From contig DJAA01000035.1 in NCBI GenBank assembly GCA_002428085.1, positions 755 through 7,077 on the forward strand: a DNA stretch of 6,323 nt, in the 5' to 3' direction. The stretch is from Sulfurimonas sp. UBA6014. GTDB lineage: Bacteria > Campylobacterota > Campylobacteria > Campylobacterales > Sulfurimonadaceae. The position numbers and the translations under genes were made by a program. Below the pieces are notes generated by a model. The model was not told the DNA's origin and did not search any database. It saw nothing but the letters and a program-made list of their open reading frames with translations. Below, piece by piece: positions 1 to 5,211 of the stretch; the stretch's first letter is position 1; the number at the start of each line of letters is the position of its first letter.

Positions 1-160
1 CATTTATCTCATCAATCGCCAAAAGGGTAGAATTAACAACACTTTGTTCACTCATTGACATAGTCCCTGAAAGGGAGTGAAGAATACCAACTTTTATACT
101 CTCTGCATACACATAAGAAAAGCATAATAGTACTAATAGCATAGCTCTAATTGATTTCAT
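1..160 (-). CDS. Urea/amide ABC-transporter-type substrate-binding protein, N-terminal fragment (UrtA-like)
   Basis: This gene starts with ATG at 160-158 and runs off the left edge, so only 53 codons are visible. The first 19 residues (MKSIRAMLLVLLCFSYVYA) are a signal peptide with a VYA cleavage site, so the product is exported. The mature start reads ESIKVGILHSLSGTMSMSEQ, followed by a segment ending LLAIDEIN. This is the characteristic first strand and helix of type-I periplasmic binding proteins of the UrtA/AmiC/FmdD group, which bind urea or short amides in the periplasm. The Shine-Dalgarno match is weak. In Campylobacterota the same domain also forms the sensor part of membrane histidine kinases and diguanylate cyclases. 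The missing C-terminus therefore decides between a transporter subunit and a receptor. The domain call is fairly secure; the gene name is left open for that reason. Confidence 0.75.
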   Translation of the reverse strand, partial: MKSIRAMLLVLLCFSYVYAESIKVGILHSLSGTMSMSEQSVVNSTLLAIDEIN

Positions 161-186
161 TGTAGTCCATAAATTTTTAGTAAGTT

Positions 187-213
187 ATCATACAACAATC
201 TGATAAAATTCAA
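187..213 (-). promoter_or_regulatory. Putative promoter of the UrtA-like gene
   Basis: On the minus strand TTGAAT (213-208) lies 15 bp before TATGAT (192-187), which is preceded by TTG. The -10 box ends about 26 nt before the ATG at 160. The spacer is a little short, so this is a pattern match only. Confidence 0.35.
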
Positions 214-312
214 CTTTATTTTAATTATAGTTCTTTTAAATGATACATGAAGTTTACATAAAGAAAACGCTCTTTCGTAGCTTCGCTTTTCAATTTGCAA
301 TATTTTTAAGCT

Positions 313-318
313 TAGAAT
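313..318 (+). promoter_or_regulatory. Possible -10 box for the DinB-like polymerase gene
   Basis: TAGAAT occurs at 313-318, about 23 nt before the ATG at 342, and again at 330-335, only 6 nt before it. The first copy would give a short leader of roughly 17 nt. No good -35 is seen, which is common in this phylum. No LexA-type operator was recognised here. There is no clear Shine-Dalgarno sequence before the ATG. Confidence 0.25.
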
Positions 319-341
319 GTGGAAACTGCTAGAATCTTTGT

Positions 342-1613
342 ATGAAAATACATATAGATATTGATTGCTTTTTTGTCTCTGCTGCTCGCACGGTTGATGC
401 TTCGCTTGAGAGAAAACCTGTAGCTATCGGGGGGCGGAGTGATACGAAGATTTTTAGCAAAGATGCGCTCATGCAGAGTGTAAACTTTGAAAACTCAGGT
501 TCTTTTGTTCCTACTTTTTACAAGGCGTATGAAAAGAAAGACGACGATATAAACGCTTTTAAAGATGCAGACGGGCGCGTTCGCGGAATTTTGACGACCT
601 CTTCTTATGAGGCTAGAGCTTACGGGGTAAAGACTGCTATGAGCATTAAAGAAGCGCTTGGGCTTTGTCCGCATCTCATCATAAAAGCGCCAAATATGTC
701 TTTGTATCAAGCACTTTCTCACGCGCTTCATGAGTTTTTGGCTTCCAAAATTCCCCTCATAGAACAGGCGAGTATTGATGAGTTTTACGGCGATTTGCAG
801 GGGTGGATTGAAGACGAAGATGTGCCGCAGTTCATCGACAACCTCAGGCATGAGATAAAAAAAGCTCTCAAACTTCCAGTGTCCATCGGTGCCGCCAAAA
901 CCCGCTACATCGCCAAACTTGCCACGACGTACGCGAAGCCTTTTGGGTGCAAAACCATTTACCCCTATGAGCAAGATAAGTTTGTAAACCCCATAAAAGT
1001 AGAAGATTTTGCGGGTATCGGTCGCAGTATGCAAGCCAAACTCCTCTCAGCGCAAATTCATACGCTTGGCGACTTGAAAAAACGAAGAGGAACGGTTGAG
1101 TCTTGGGGACCTTATGCCAAAGATTTGTACAAACGAGTCAGTGGACTTAGCGATGCGCCCATAGTTACTACTTCAAAAAGAAAATCCATCGGCATCTCAC
1201 GCACTTTTGACCCACTGCATGACAGAATGGAACTTCGCCGCCGTATCCATGTTCTCGCCCGCCATCTGAGTTTTGCCATCTTAAAACTCGAAGTCATTCC
1301 TACGGTTTTTCACCTGAGCATCAGTTATGAAATGGGGCAAAACTCTCATAAAAACATTAGCCTTTGCGAAATTTTTACCGAAAAAAAGTTTGACTCTTTG
1401 TGCATCACCCTTTTTAACGAGGCAGACAACCAAAGACGACTCCATGTCATACGTCTGAGCATCAACTGCTCCAGTTTTACGAGAGACTCCAAAAAAGAAC
1501 TCTCACTTATAGGTTTTGAGGAAGAACAAAAGATGAAAAGTCTCACCGACAAGGCACAAATTTTACGACAAAAGTATGGAATAAACACACTTAAATGGGC
1601 AAGTGAAATGTAA
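342..1613 (+). CDS. dinB: Y-family translesion DNA polymerase (DinB / Pol IV-like)
   Basis: This is a 423-residue error-prone polymerase that would copy past damaged template bases. The N-terminus MKIHIDIDCFF carries the metal-binding D6, the adjacent D8 and the steric-gate aromatic F11 that excludes ribonucleotides. D146-E147 in QASIDEFYGD are the second catalytic acidic pair. Palm and fingers signatures follow: YEARAYGVKTAM (89-100), then SIGAAKTRYIAKLAT (181-195) for SIGxAxNKxxAK. A helix-hairpin-helix thumb segment, FAGIGRSMQAKLL, lies at 223-235, and the little-finger entry RKSIGISRTF at 280-289. The protein is about 70 residues longer than E. coli Pol IV. Some 45-50 of these sit between AIGG (28-31) and TTSSYEARAYGV (85-96). 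The C-terminus ends like UmuC (KSLTDKAQILRQKYGINTL). KELSLIGF (385-392) resembles a degenerate clamp-binding QLSLF motif. No umuD-like gene is adjacent. It could equally be labelled a generic Y-family polymerase. Confidence 0.9.
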   Translation: MKIHIDIDCFFVSAARTVDASLERKPVAIGGRSDTKIFSKDALMQSVNFENSGSFVPTFYKAYEKKDDDINAFKDADGRVRGILTTSSYEARAYGVKTAMSIKEALGLCPHLIIKAPNMSLYQALSHALHEFLASKIPLIEQASIDEFYGDLQGWIEDEDVPQFIDNLRHEIKKALKLPVSIGAAKTRYIAKLATTYAKPFGCKTIYPYEQDKFVNPIKVEDFAGIGRSMQAKLLSAQIHTLGDLKKRRGTVESWGPYAKDLYKRVSGLSDAPIVTTSKRKSIGISRTFDPLHDRMELRRRIHVLARHLSFAILKLEVIPTVFHLSISYEMGQNSHKNISLCEIFTEKKFDSLCITLFNEADNQRRLHVIRLSINCSSFTRDSKKELSLIGFEEEQKMKSLTDKAQILRQKYGINTLKWASEM

Positions 1614-1645
1614 GGCAATCTCACCCATAAATACCAAAAAAATTA

Positions 1646-1654
1646 TGCTAAAAT
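1646..1654 (+). promoter_or_regulatory. Putative extended -10 promoter for the DUF234 gene
   Basis: TGCTAAAAT (1646-1654) is an extended -10 element with TAAAAT as core, 33 bp after the dinB stop. It would give a leader of about 100 nt containing the three hairpins described next. No convincing -35 is seen. Confidence 0.4.
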
Positions 1655-1671
1655 AGTTACTTAATAATTCT

Positions 1672-1754
1672 CGAAAAACAAAGTTTTTCGTAGCTTCAGG
1701 GGGTTGTAGGGACATCGTGTCCCTGCCGCTAAAACGGACGCGTTCGTTTTAGCG
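1672..1754 (+). repeat. Cluster of three consecutive hairpins in the leader of the DUF234 gene
   Basis: Three inverted repeats follow one another. First, CGAAAAAC (1672-1679) pairs with GTTTTTCG (1683-1690) around a 3-nt loop. Second, AGGGACA (1708-1714) pairs with TGTCCCT (1718-1724) around a 3-nt loop. Third, 1727-1738 pairs with 1743-1754 around the loop CGCG, a 12-bp stem with one G-T wobble and core CTAAAACG/CGTTTTAG. The third stem ends only 11 nt before the ATG at 1766. None is followed by a T-run, so they are not standard terminators. They may be a palindromic intergenic repeat, a structured 5' leader, or both. Confidence 0.7.
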
Positions 1755-1765
1755 CGTAATATTAA

Positions 1766-2713
1766 ATGATAAGATTCAAGCTCATTGATCAGTTCCGTTC
1801 TTTTTATTTTCAAAATTATCCTGACGATATGGAACAGCTCATAGAATACTTCTCCGTTTTTGGCGGTCTTGGGTGGGAAGTGGACGTTGCGAAGCCTATA
1901 GAAGTCCTTATCGAAGAGCTTGTTTTGAAAAATTTTGACTTGATTTATCAAAAAATGGAACAACTCACCCTTGGCGATACAAACAATAAAAGACTCCTCA
2001 TGGCACTTGCTGTAGGAGATAGAAGGATTTTTTCTGCCTTTAAAAGAGCTGGGCTTAACAACGGAAACGGCGGTTCGGCTCTGAACTTCCTACAAGAAAA
2101 AGGGTTGGTTCAGATAGAGTACTCTCGTGAAGAATCTCCAAAAACTTCATCCCCTCACAACAAACTCAAAAAAGAAGATGCAAGACGAAGAATCTCCCAT
2201 AAAGTTCTCTTTACGCAGCCCTTTGTACGATTTTGGTTTTATTTCATAGCCAAACATACGAGAGAAATTCAGGCGAAAAACTATACAAATGTGATGAAAA
2301 ATTTTGAGATTAGACACAATAGTTACACCAGTTTAGTTTATGAAGAACTCTCAGAGGTTTTGCTCAACTACCATCTTCGCGACGCCCATATCGTAAGCTC
2401 GGGAAGCTACTGGGACACAAACGTGGAGCTAGATATCTTAACCATAACGCATGATGAGAGAATCTATGTCGGTGAGTGCAAATGGACAAATCACAAAATA
2501 AACAAGAGTGAACTGCACAAACTTCTTGAAAAATGTGAAAAACTTGGCATCAAACCGACACAAATAGCGCTCTTTTCCAAAAGAGGCTTCTCCAAAGAGC
2601 TTCTGAGCAACCAAGGCAAAGATTTATCGCTCTACAGTGCCGAGGACTTTAAAGCACTCATTAAAAAAAGCACAAAACACGAACTTATCGAGGCGTTTAT
2701 TATCAACCAATAA
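1766..2713 (+). CDS. DUF234 protein with PD-(D/E)xK nuclease-like fold, lacking an ATPase domain
   Basis: This 315-residue protein matches the C-terminal part of the archaeal-type ATPase/DUF234 family. Residues 75-120 look like a winged helix (LLMALAVGDRRIFSAFKRAG, then GGSALNFLQEKGLVQIEYS). Residues 145-165 hold the DUF234 signature HKVLFTQPFVRFWFYFIA. Residues 215-240 hold the nuclease-like core: E221-x-D223 in NVELDIL, then G236-E-C-K239-W in YVGECKW, the E-x-K pattern of PD-(D/E)xK enzymes. E193/E194 in the preceding helix could complete the site. No Walker A or B motif exists, so this is not the usual AAA fusion. The N-terminal 60 residues are well-formed and unidentified. The start is the first ATG; no Shine-Dalgarno is present. 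In-phase M22 is an alternative, but that would drop a helix that looks real. The biological role is unknown; DNA binding or cleavage is an inference from the fold. Confidence 0.7.
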   Translation: MIRFKLIDQFRSFYFQNYPDDMEQLIEYFSVFGGLGWEVDVAKPIEVLIEELVLKNFDLIYQKMEQLTLGDTNNKRLLMALAVGDRRIFSAFKRAGLNNGNGGSALNFLQEKGLVQIEYSREESPKTSSPHNKLKKEDARRRISHKVLFTQPFVRFWFYFIAKHTREIQAKNYTNVMKNFEIRHNSYTSLVYEELSEVLLNYHLRDAHIVSSGSYWDTNVELDILTITHDERIYVGECKWTNHKINKSELHKLLEKCEKLGIKPTQIALFSKRGFSKELLSNQGKDLSLYSAEDFKALIKKSTKHELIEAFIINQ

Positions 2714-2758
2714 GTCGCAAAATAAGGCATGTAGAAACTCTTGGTATGTGAAAATATT

Positions 2759-2913
2759 TTTTGCTCTTTTGGAAGTACGACTTTAGTCGTACCGCTCTTT
2801 TGGAAGCACGACTTCCAAAAATGCTAACACCTTGCATTTTACGCACGAGTCGAACTGTTGCGATATGAAAGCAACATCGGTGAGGTTAAAACCTCACATC
2901 CAAAAGAGCAAAA
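2759..2913. repeat. 155-bp palindromic element with 15-bp terminal inverted repeats, between convergent genes
   Basis: TTTTGCTCTTTTGGA (2759-2773) is repeated perfectly in inverse at 2899-2913. Inside are four more structures. A 13-bp unit GCTCTTTTGGAAG occurs at 2763-2775 and again at 2794-2806. A hairpin GTACGAC...GTCGTAC spans 2775-2792. A 9-bp hairpin TTTTGGAAG / CTTCCAAAA spans 2798-2820 with a 5-nt loop. GTGAGGTT / AACCTCAC spans 2880-2897. Outside the arms GTATGT (2744-2749) and ACATAC (2913-2918) also match inversely, with an extra 9 nt on the left. There is no ORF with a plausible product and no clear target-site duplication. It lies wholly between the stops of two convergent genes and could act as a bidirectional terminator, though no T-run follows a stem. 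Confidence 0.7.
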
Positions 2914-2919
2914 CATACT

Positions 2920-3723
2920 CTACGAAACAATTCTCAGCGCAGTATATGCTTCTTGAAGAAGCTGAAACTTTTGAGTGTAGTGTTTTATCATGTGCGGATT
3001 TTCATGAAAGATTTTGTCTGGATGATAGACTTTTGTAAGCTTTTTATAACTTCGCTTCAGCGCATCTTGACTCGCCCCAATCGGGCACTCTAAAATCGTG
3101 TAATGGTGCATATTTTCATCACTTTCTTGATACTTACACAAATCACCAAAACTAAAAGAGGCGAAATCTGCATACAACTTGCTCATAAAATGGTTGTCAT
3201 ATGTGTACTGAATCTGATAATGCAAAATATGCCGCTTGTTTAAAGCGCGCTCAAATCTCCCCTTTGCCTTATAACCTGTCACATCAACGACTAAAGAGAT
3301 ATCTGTCCCTTTTTCCACATACACTTCAAGCTGTGAGCGAAGATAATTTGTGACCCACAAGTTAGGATAATCAAGGGTTATCAAAACAGTATTTTTATCA
3401 TACGCGTACAAATGGACTTTTACAACTTCGGGTTCTTGGAGTTTATGAAGCTCTATTTTTATGGGTTGCGTTGTGTATTTAAGCATGGAACGCAAAAAAA
3501 ACTCATGCGAAAATTCATGTTTGGCAGCATAATGCTCGCTGAGTTTTCGCAAAAAAACTTCTCGCTCTTGCCTGAGACTCTCGTTTTTAAAAACTAAAAC
3601 AGCCTTAGGTAAAAAAAGCATTCCCCGCGTGTGAAGATTTAAAAAATCCTCCATCCACTCGGCACCCAATGTTTCAAATTCGGTAGTGATAAGGATAAGA
3701 TTATGACGCAACACAATGTCCAT
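2920..3723 (-). CDS. DnaJ-domain protein with C-terminal J domain
   Basis: This is a 267-residue protein whose last 60 residues form a J domain: HYTILECPIGASQDALKRSY (207-226), the HPD tripeptide H234-P235-D236 in KVYHPDKI, then QKFQLLQEAYTAL. The HPD loop is what stimulates Hsp70 (DnaK) ATPase activity, so the protein should be a DnaK co-chaperone that directs it to a specific client. The order is reversed from DnaJ, where the J domain is N-terminal, and there is no zinc finger or Gly/Phe region. Residues 1-205 match no domain I can name. They show alternating hydrophobic strands (KVHLYAYDKNTVLITLDY, 102-119) and no membrane segment. Similar C-terminal J proteins are known in Campylobacter. 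The ATG at 3723 has AGG 4 nt upstream, a slightly close ribosome site. It is 59 bp downstream of aguB on the same strand, possibly one transcript. Confidence 0.85.
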   Translation of the reverse strand: MDIVLRHNLILITTEFETLGAEWMEDFLNLHTRGMLFLPKAVLVFKNESLRQEREVFLRKLSEHYAAKHEFSHEFFLRSMLKYTTQPIKIELHKLQEPEVVKVHLYAYDKNTVLITLDYPNLWVTNYLRSQLEVYVEKGTDISLVVDVTGYKAKGRFERALNKRHILHYQIQYTYDNHFMSKLYADFASFSFGDLCKYQESDENMHHYTILECPIGASQDALKRSYKKLTKVYHPDKIFHENPHMIKHYTQKFQLLQEAYTALRIVS

Positions 3724-3763
3724 AGTTCCTACTTTTTTGCCATATTTTTATAAAACTAAGCAA

Positions 3764-3777
3764 AATTGGTTCCAATT
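3764..3777. promoter_or_regulatory. Short inverted repeat between aguB and the J-domain gene
   Basis: AATTGG-TT-CCAATT is a near-perfect 14-bp palindrome, 6 bp downstream of the aguB stop on the minus strand. A TATAAA box follows on the minus strand at about 3753-3748, so the palindrome may be an operator for an internal promoter. It may also be a weak attenuating hairpin after aguB. The sequence alone does not decide. Confidence 0.3.
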
Positions 3778-3782
3778 GTATA

Positions 3783-4640
3783 TTAAGAAATATGACCTTG
3801 GCACAAAGCATGATACGCATGTGGCTGTCTGTCGCGGATGAGTCCCCAGTACTCTCTTTGCTTTGCATTTTCTTCTAAATCAAACTCAGCGTAAAGTATC
3901 TCCTCTTTATCTCTTGAAGCTTCGGCAATTTTCGCACCTGTGTAATCGGTGATGAAGGATGAACCATAAAAGTTTAAAGAGCAACTCTCACCTACTTCTT
4001 CACCGTATCTATTTGCAACCACCACGGGGACGGTGTTTGTCGCCGCATGACCCATCTGAACTCTTTGCCAGTGCTCTTTAGAATCTACCCCTATTTCAGG
4101 CTCACTTCCTATGGCTGTGGGGTAGAAAATTATCTCGGCACCCAAAAGGGTTAAAGCCCGCGCTGTTTCACAAAACCACTGATCCCAACAGATTCCGACT
4201 CCGATTTTTGCATATGCCGTGTCCCAAACTTTAAAGCCCGAGTTGCCTGGCTTGAAGTAAAACTTCTCTTCATACCCTGGTCCACAAGGGATATGAGTTT
4301 TTCGGTAGTTTTGCATAATAGTTCCATCCGCATCCACTACGACAAGTGAGTTAAAATACTCCTCTGCTGCTTTTTCAAAATAGCTCACTAAAAGGACGAT
4401 TTTAAGCTCTTTTGCCAATGAGGCAAACTCTGCAATCAATGGATTTGCTTCTCTTGCTTGTGCCCAAGAAAAATATTTTTCATCCATATCTTTACAAAAA
4501 TAAAGCCCCTCAAAAAGTTCTGGCAGAAGAATTATCTGCGCACCCTTGGAAGATGCTTCATGAACCAATCTTTTGGCATTTTGAATATTTAGTTTTTTAT
4601 CATCACTCATGCGCATCTGAATTGCAGATACTTTAACCAT
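3783..4640 (-). CDS. aguB: N-carbamoylputrescine amidase
   Basis: This cytosolic nitrilase-superfamily amidohydrolase (285 residues, full length for the family) converts N-carbamoylputrescine to putrescine, CO2 and ammonia. That is the last step of the arginine-agmatine route to polyamines. The Glu-Lys-Cys catalytic triad is visible: E41 in LLPELFEG, K114 in YRKTHIPCGPGY and C151 in GVGICWDQWFCETAR. The segments PCGPGYEEKFYFKPG and ICWDQWFCETARAL, together with YPTAIGSEPE and HWQRVQMGHAATNTVPVVVA, are typical of AguB rather than generic nitrilases. The start is ATG at 4640 with GGAGA (4651-4647) 6 nt upstream. The genes for agmatine production (speA, aguA) are not in this window. Downstream on the same strand is the J-domain gene. 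Confidence 0.95.
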   Translation of the reverse strand: MVKVSAIQMRMSDDKKLNIQNAKRLVHEASSKGAQIILLPELFEGLYFCKDMDEKYFSWAQAREANPLIAEFASLAKELKIVLLVSYFEKAAEEYFNSLVVVDADGTIMQNYRKTHIPCGPGYEEKFYFKPGNSGFKVWDTAYAKIGVGICWDQWFCETARALTLLGAEIIFYPTAIGSEPEIGVDSKEHWQRVQMGHAATNTVPVVVANRYGEEVGESCSLNFYGSSFITDYTGAKIAEASRDKEEILYAEFDLEENAKQREYWGLIRDRQPHAYHALCQGHIS

Positions 4641-4672
4641 TACTATTCTCCGTACACCAAGTTTTATTTGAA

Positions 4673-4701
4673 ATTTTACTCTAATTTTGTTCGTAGTTTA
4701 A
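4673..4701 (-). promoter_or_regulatory. aguB: Putative aguB promoter overlapping the toxin remnant
   Basis: On the minus strand TAAAAT (4678-4673) lies 17 bp after TTAAAC (4701-4696). The -10 box matches five of six consensus positions and the -35 matches three. It ends 32 nt before the aguB ATG. The -35 falls inside the truncated toxin reading frame. Confidence 0.4.
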
Positions 4702-4737
4702 GTCCTTAATGGCACTTTTTCTAATCTCAATTTGCAT
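4681..4737 (-). pseudogene. Remnant of a RelE/ParE-type toxin gene (N-terminal stub)
   Basis: An ATG at 4737-4735 opens a frame reading MQIEIRKSAIKDLNYEQN and stopping with TAG at 4683-4681. The first 13 residues fit the opening strand and helix of RelE/ParE-superfamily ribonuclease or gyrase toxins, which usually start like MxIEIxKSAxKDLKKI and run 85-95 residues. The remaining 70 or so residues are absent and the aguB promoter and start follow at once. The ATG overlaps the last codons of the antitoxin frame, the standard arrangement of coupled antitoxin-toxin operons. The identification rests on a short match plus this gene order. Confidence 0.55.
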
Positions 4738-4915
4738 TTTTTATATATTCATCAAAAGATATACTCTCTTCATGTCTAGTAGCACTTAAAATTTTTAAGT
4801 CCTCTATATCTTCTTTGGAAACTATCTATAAGCCGTCATTTTTAAAGTGATCTAATAGCCAAATAACTTTTTTAACAAGCGACTCATTTTTAATATTAAT
4901 TGTTATTGATTGCAT
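4727..4915 (-). pseudogene. Antitoxin pseudogene interrupted by one in-frame TAG
   Basis: An ATG at 4915-4913 has AAGGGGG (4929-4923) 7 nt upstream. It opens a frame of 62 codons that is intact except for TAG at codon 30 (4828-4826), and ends with TGA at 4729-4727. The first part reads MQSITINIKNESLVKKVIWL and on to NDGL; after the stop it resumes IVSKEDIEDLKILSATRHEE and ends SISFDEYIKNAN. Length, composition and the acidic C-terminal helix resemble small antitoxins paired with RelE/ParE toxins in this phylum. The same frame is open before and after the stop, so a single nonsense change explains it; the peptide sense suggests a Glu codon there originally. The toxin stub overlaps its 3' end. 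Alternatives are a 29-residue expressed peptide, a sequencing error, or readthrough. Confidence 0.6.
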
Positions 4916-4922
4916 ACAAAAA

Positions 4923-4929
4923 CCCCCTT
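4923..4929 (-). promoter_or_regulatory. Ribosome binding site of the antitoxin pseudogene
   Basis: AAGGGGG on the minus strand lies 7 nt before the ATG at 4915. It supports the view that the frame was once translated and fixes its start. It is stronger than the sites of several intact genes here. Confidence 0.5.
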
Positions 4930-4945
4930 ATTTTATTTTGATAAA

Positions 4946-5054
4946 GGCACCTCTAAAAACTAGATTGCCGCGCTTCGCTCGCAATGACAAAGCTCCGTCA
5001 CTGCGAGACTTCAAAGAAGTCGTGGCAGTCTAAAAGTGGGTTTTTAGAGGCACC
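4946..5054. repeat. Branched palindromic element (MITE/REP-like), predicted three-way junction
   Basis: Four nested pairings account for nearly all of this stretch. CCTCTAAAAAC (4950-4960) pairs perfectly with 5040-5050. AGATTGCCGCG (4962-4972) pairs with CGTGGCAGTCT (5021-5031) over 11 bp with two G-T wobbles. Inside, CTCGCAATGAC (4978-4988) pairs with GTCACTGCGAG (4997-5007) with one mismatch. ACTTC-AAA-GAAGT forms a hairpin at 5008-5020. The inner hairpins abut each other and the second stem, giving a cruciform or clover shape. Words such as ATTGCCGCGCTTCGCTCGCA are of a kind found in dispersed intergenic repeats of many bacteria. It has no coding capacity. It begins about 30 bp upstream of the antitoxin pseudogene, where that operon's promoter should be. 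Confidence 0.75.
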
Positions 5055-5055
5055 C

Positions 5056-5160
5056 ATAAATATTTATAACGGCATATATTCTATCATATTCATATTAACA
5101 TTATTTTAAGATTAAGATAATTTTAAACGCAAAGAATGTGCTTATCTTAGTTATGGTGAG
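5056..5160. other. AT-rich intergenic stretch, no gene seen
   Basis: No reading frame with a credible start or product is visible. It contains a perfect palindrome ATAAATATTTAT (5056-5067). It also holds an 8-bp inverted repeat TAAGATAA (5113-5120) / TTATCTTA (5142-5149) separated by 21 bp. Either might be a protein site, but nothing ties them to a gene. With the antitoxin leader and the repeat element, this makes about 300 bp without an intact gene between aguB's upstream region and the barrel gene. Confidence 0.5.
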
Positions 5161-5161
5161 C

Positions 5162-5186
5162 CTTCCGCCTTAAAAAAAGGAGGAAG
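5162..5186. repeat. Imperfect hairpin containing an AAGGAGG sequence
   Basis: CTTCCGCCTT (5162-5171) pairs with AAGGAGGAAG (5177-5186) over 10 positions with one mismatch around an A-rich loop. The plus strand carries a perfect Shine-Dalgarno-like AAGGAGG at 5177-5183, but no start codon or open frame follows. It lies just beyond the terminator of the barrel gene and may be a second, back-up termination or processing hairpin. Confidence 0.4.
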
Positions 5187-5187
5187 T

Positions 5188-5211
5188 AAAAAACAAAACA
5201 GGAGTTGTTTT
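5188..5211 (-). terminator. Rho-independent terminator of the outer-membrane barrel gene
   Basis: Read on the minus strand, AAAACA-ACTCC-TGTTTT (5211-5195) forms a 6-bp stem with a 5-nt loop. G and six T residues follow at once (5194-5188). It starts 4 nt after the stop codon at 5218-5216. The stem is AT-rich, so it may be only moderately strong. Confidence 0.6.

Noticed and set aside
495..1034. Minus-strand open frame of 179 codons inside the polymerase gene
   Set aside because: It is antisense to a polymerase with intact catalytic motifs; composition is that of a shadow frame and no domain is visible.
273..1697. Shared 12-mer TTTCGTAGCTTC at 273-284 and 1686-1697
   Set aside because: About one 12-base match is expected by chance in a window of this size, and flanking bases do not extend it.
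1661..1963. Minus-strand frame of 100 codons across the leader hairpins and the DUF234 gene start
   Set aside because: It runs through the hairpin cluster and antisense to the well-formed N-terminus of the DUF234 protein; no supporting motif or ribosome site.
2759..2913. CRISPR array
   Set aside because: The repeated 13-bp unit occurs only twice directly, with a spacer shorter than any CRISPR type, and no cas gene is present.
2832..3038. Plus-strand open frame of 68 codons
   Set aside because: It overlaps the palindromic element and the antisense of the J-domain gene's conserved C-terminus, has no ribosome site and no recognisable product.
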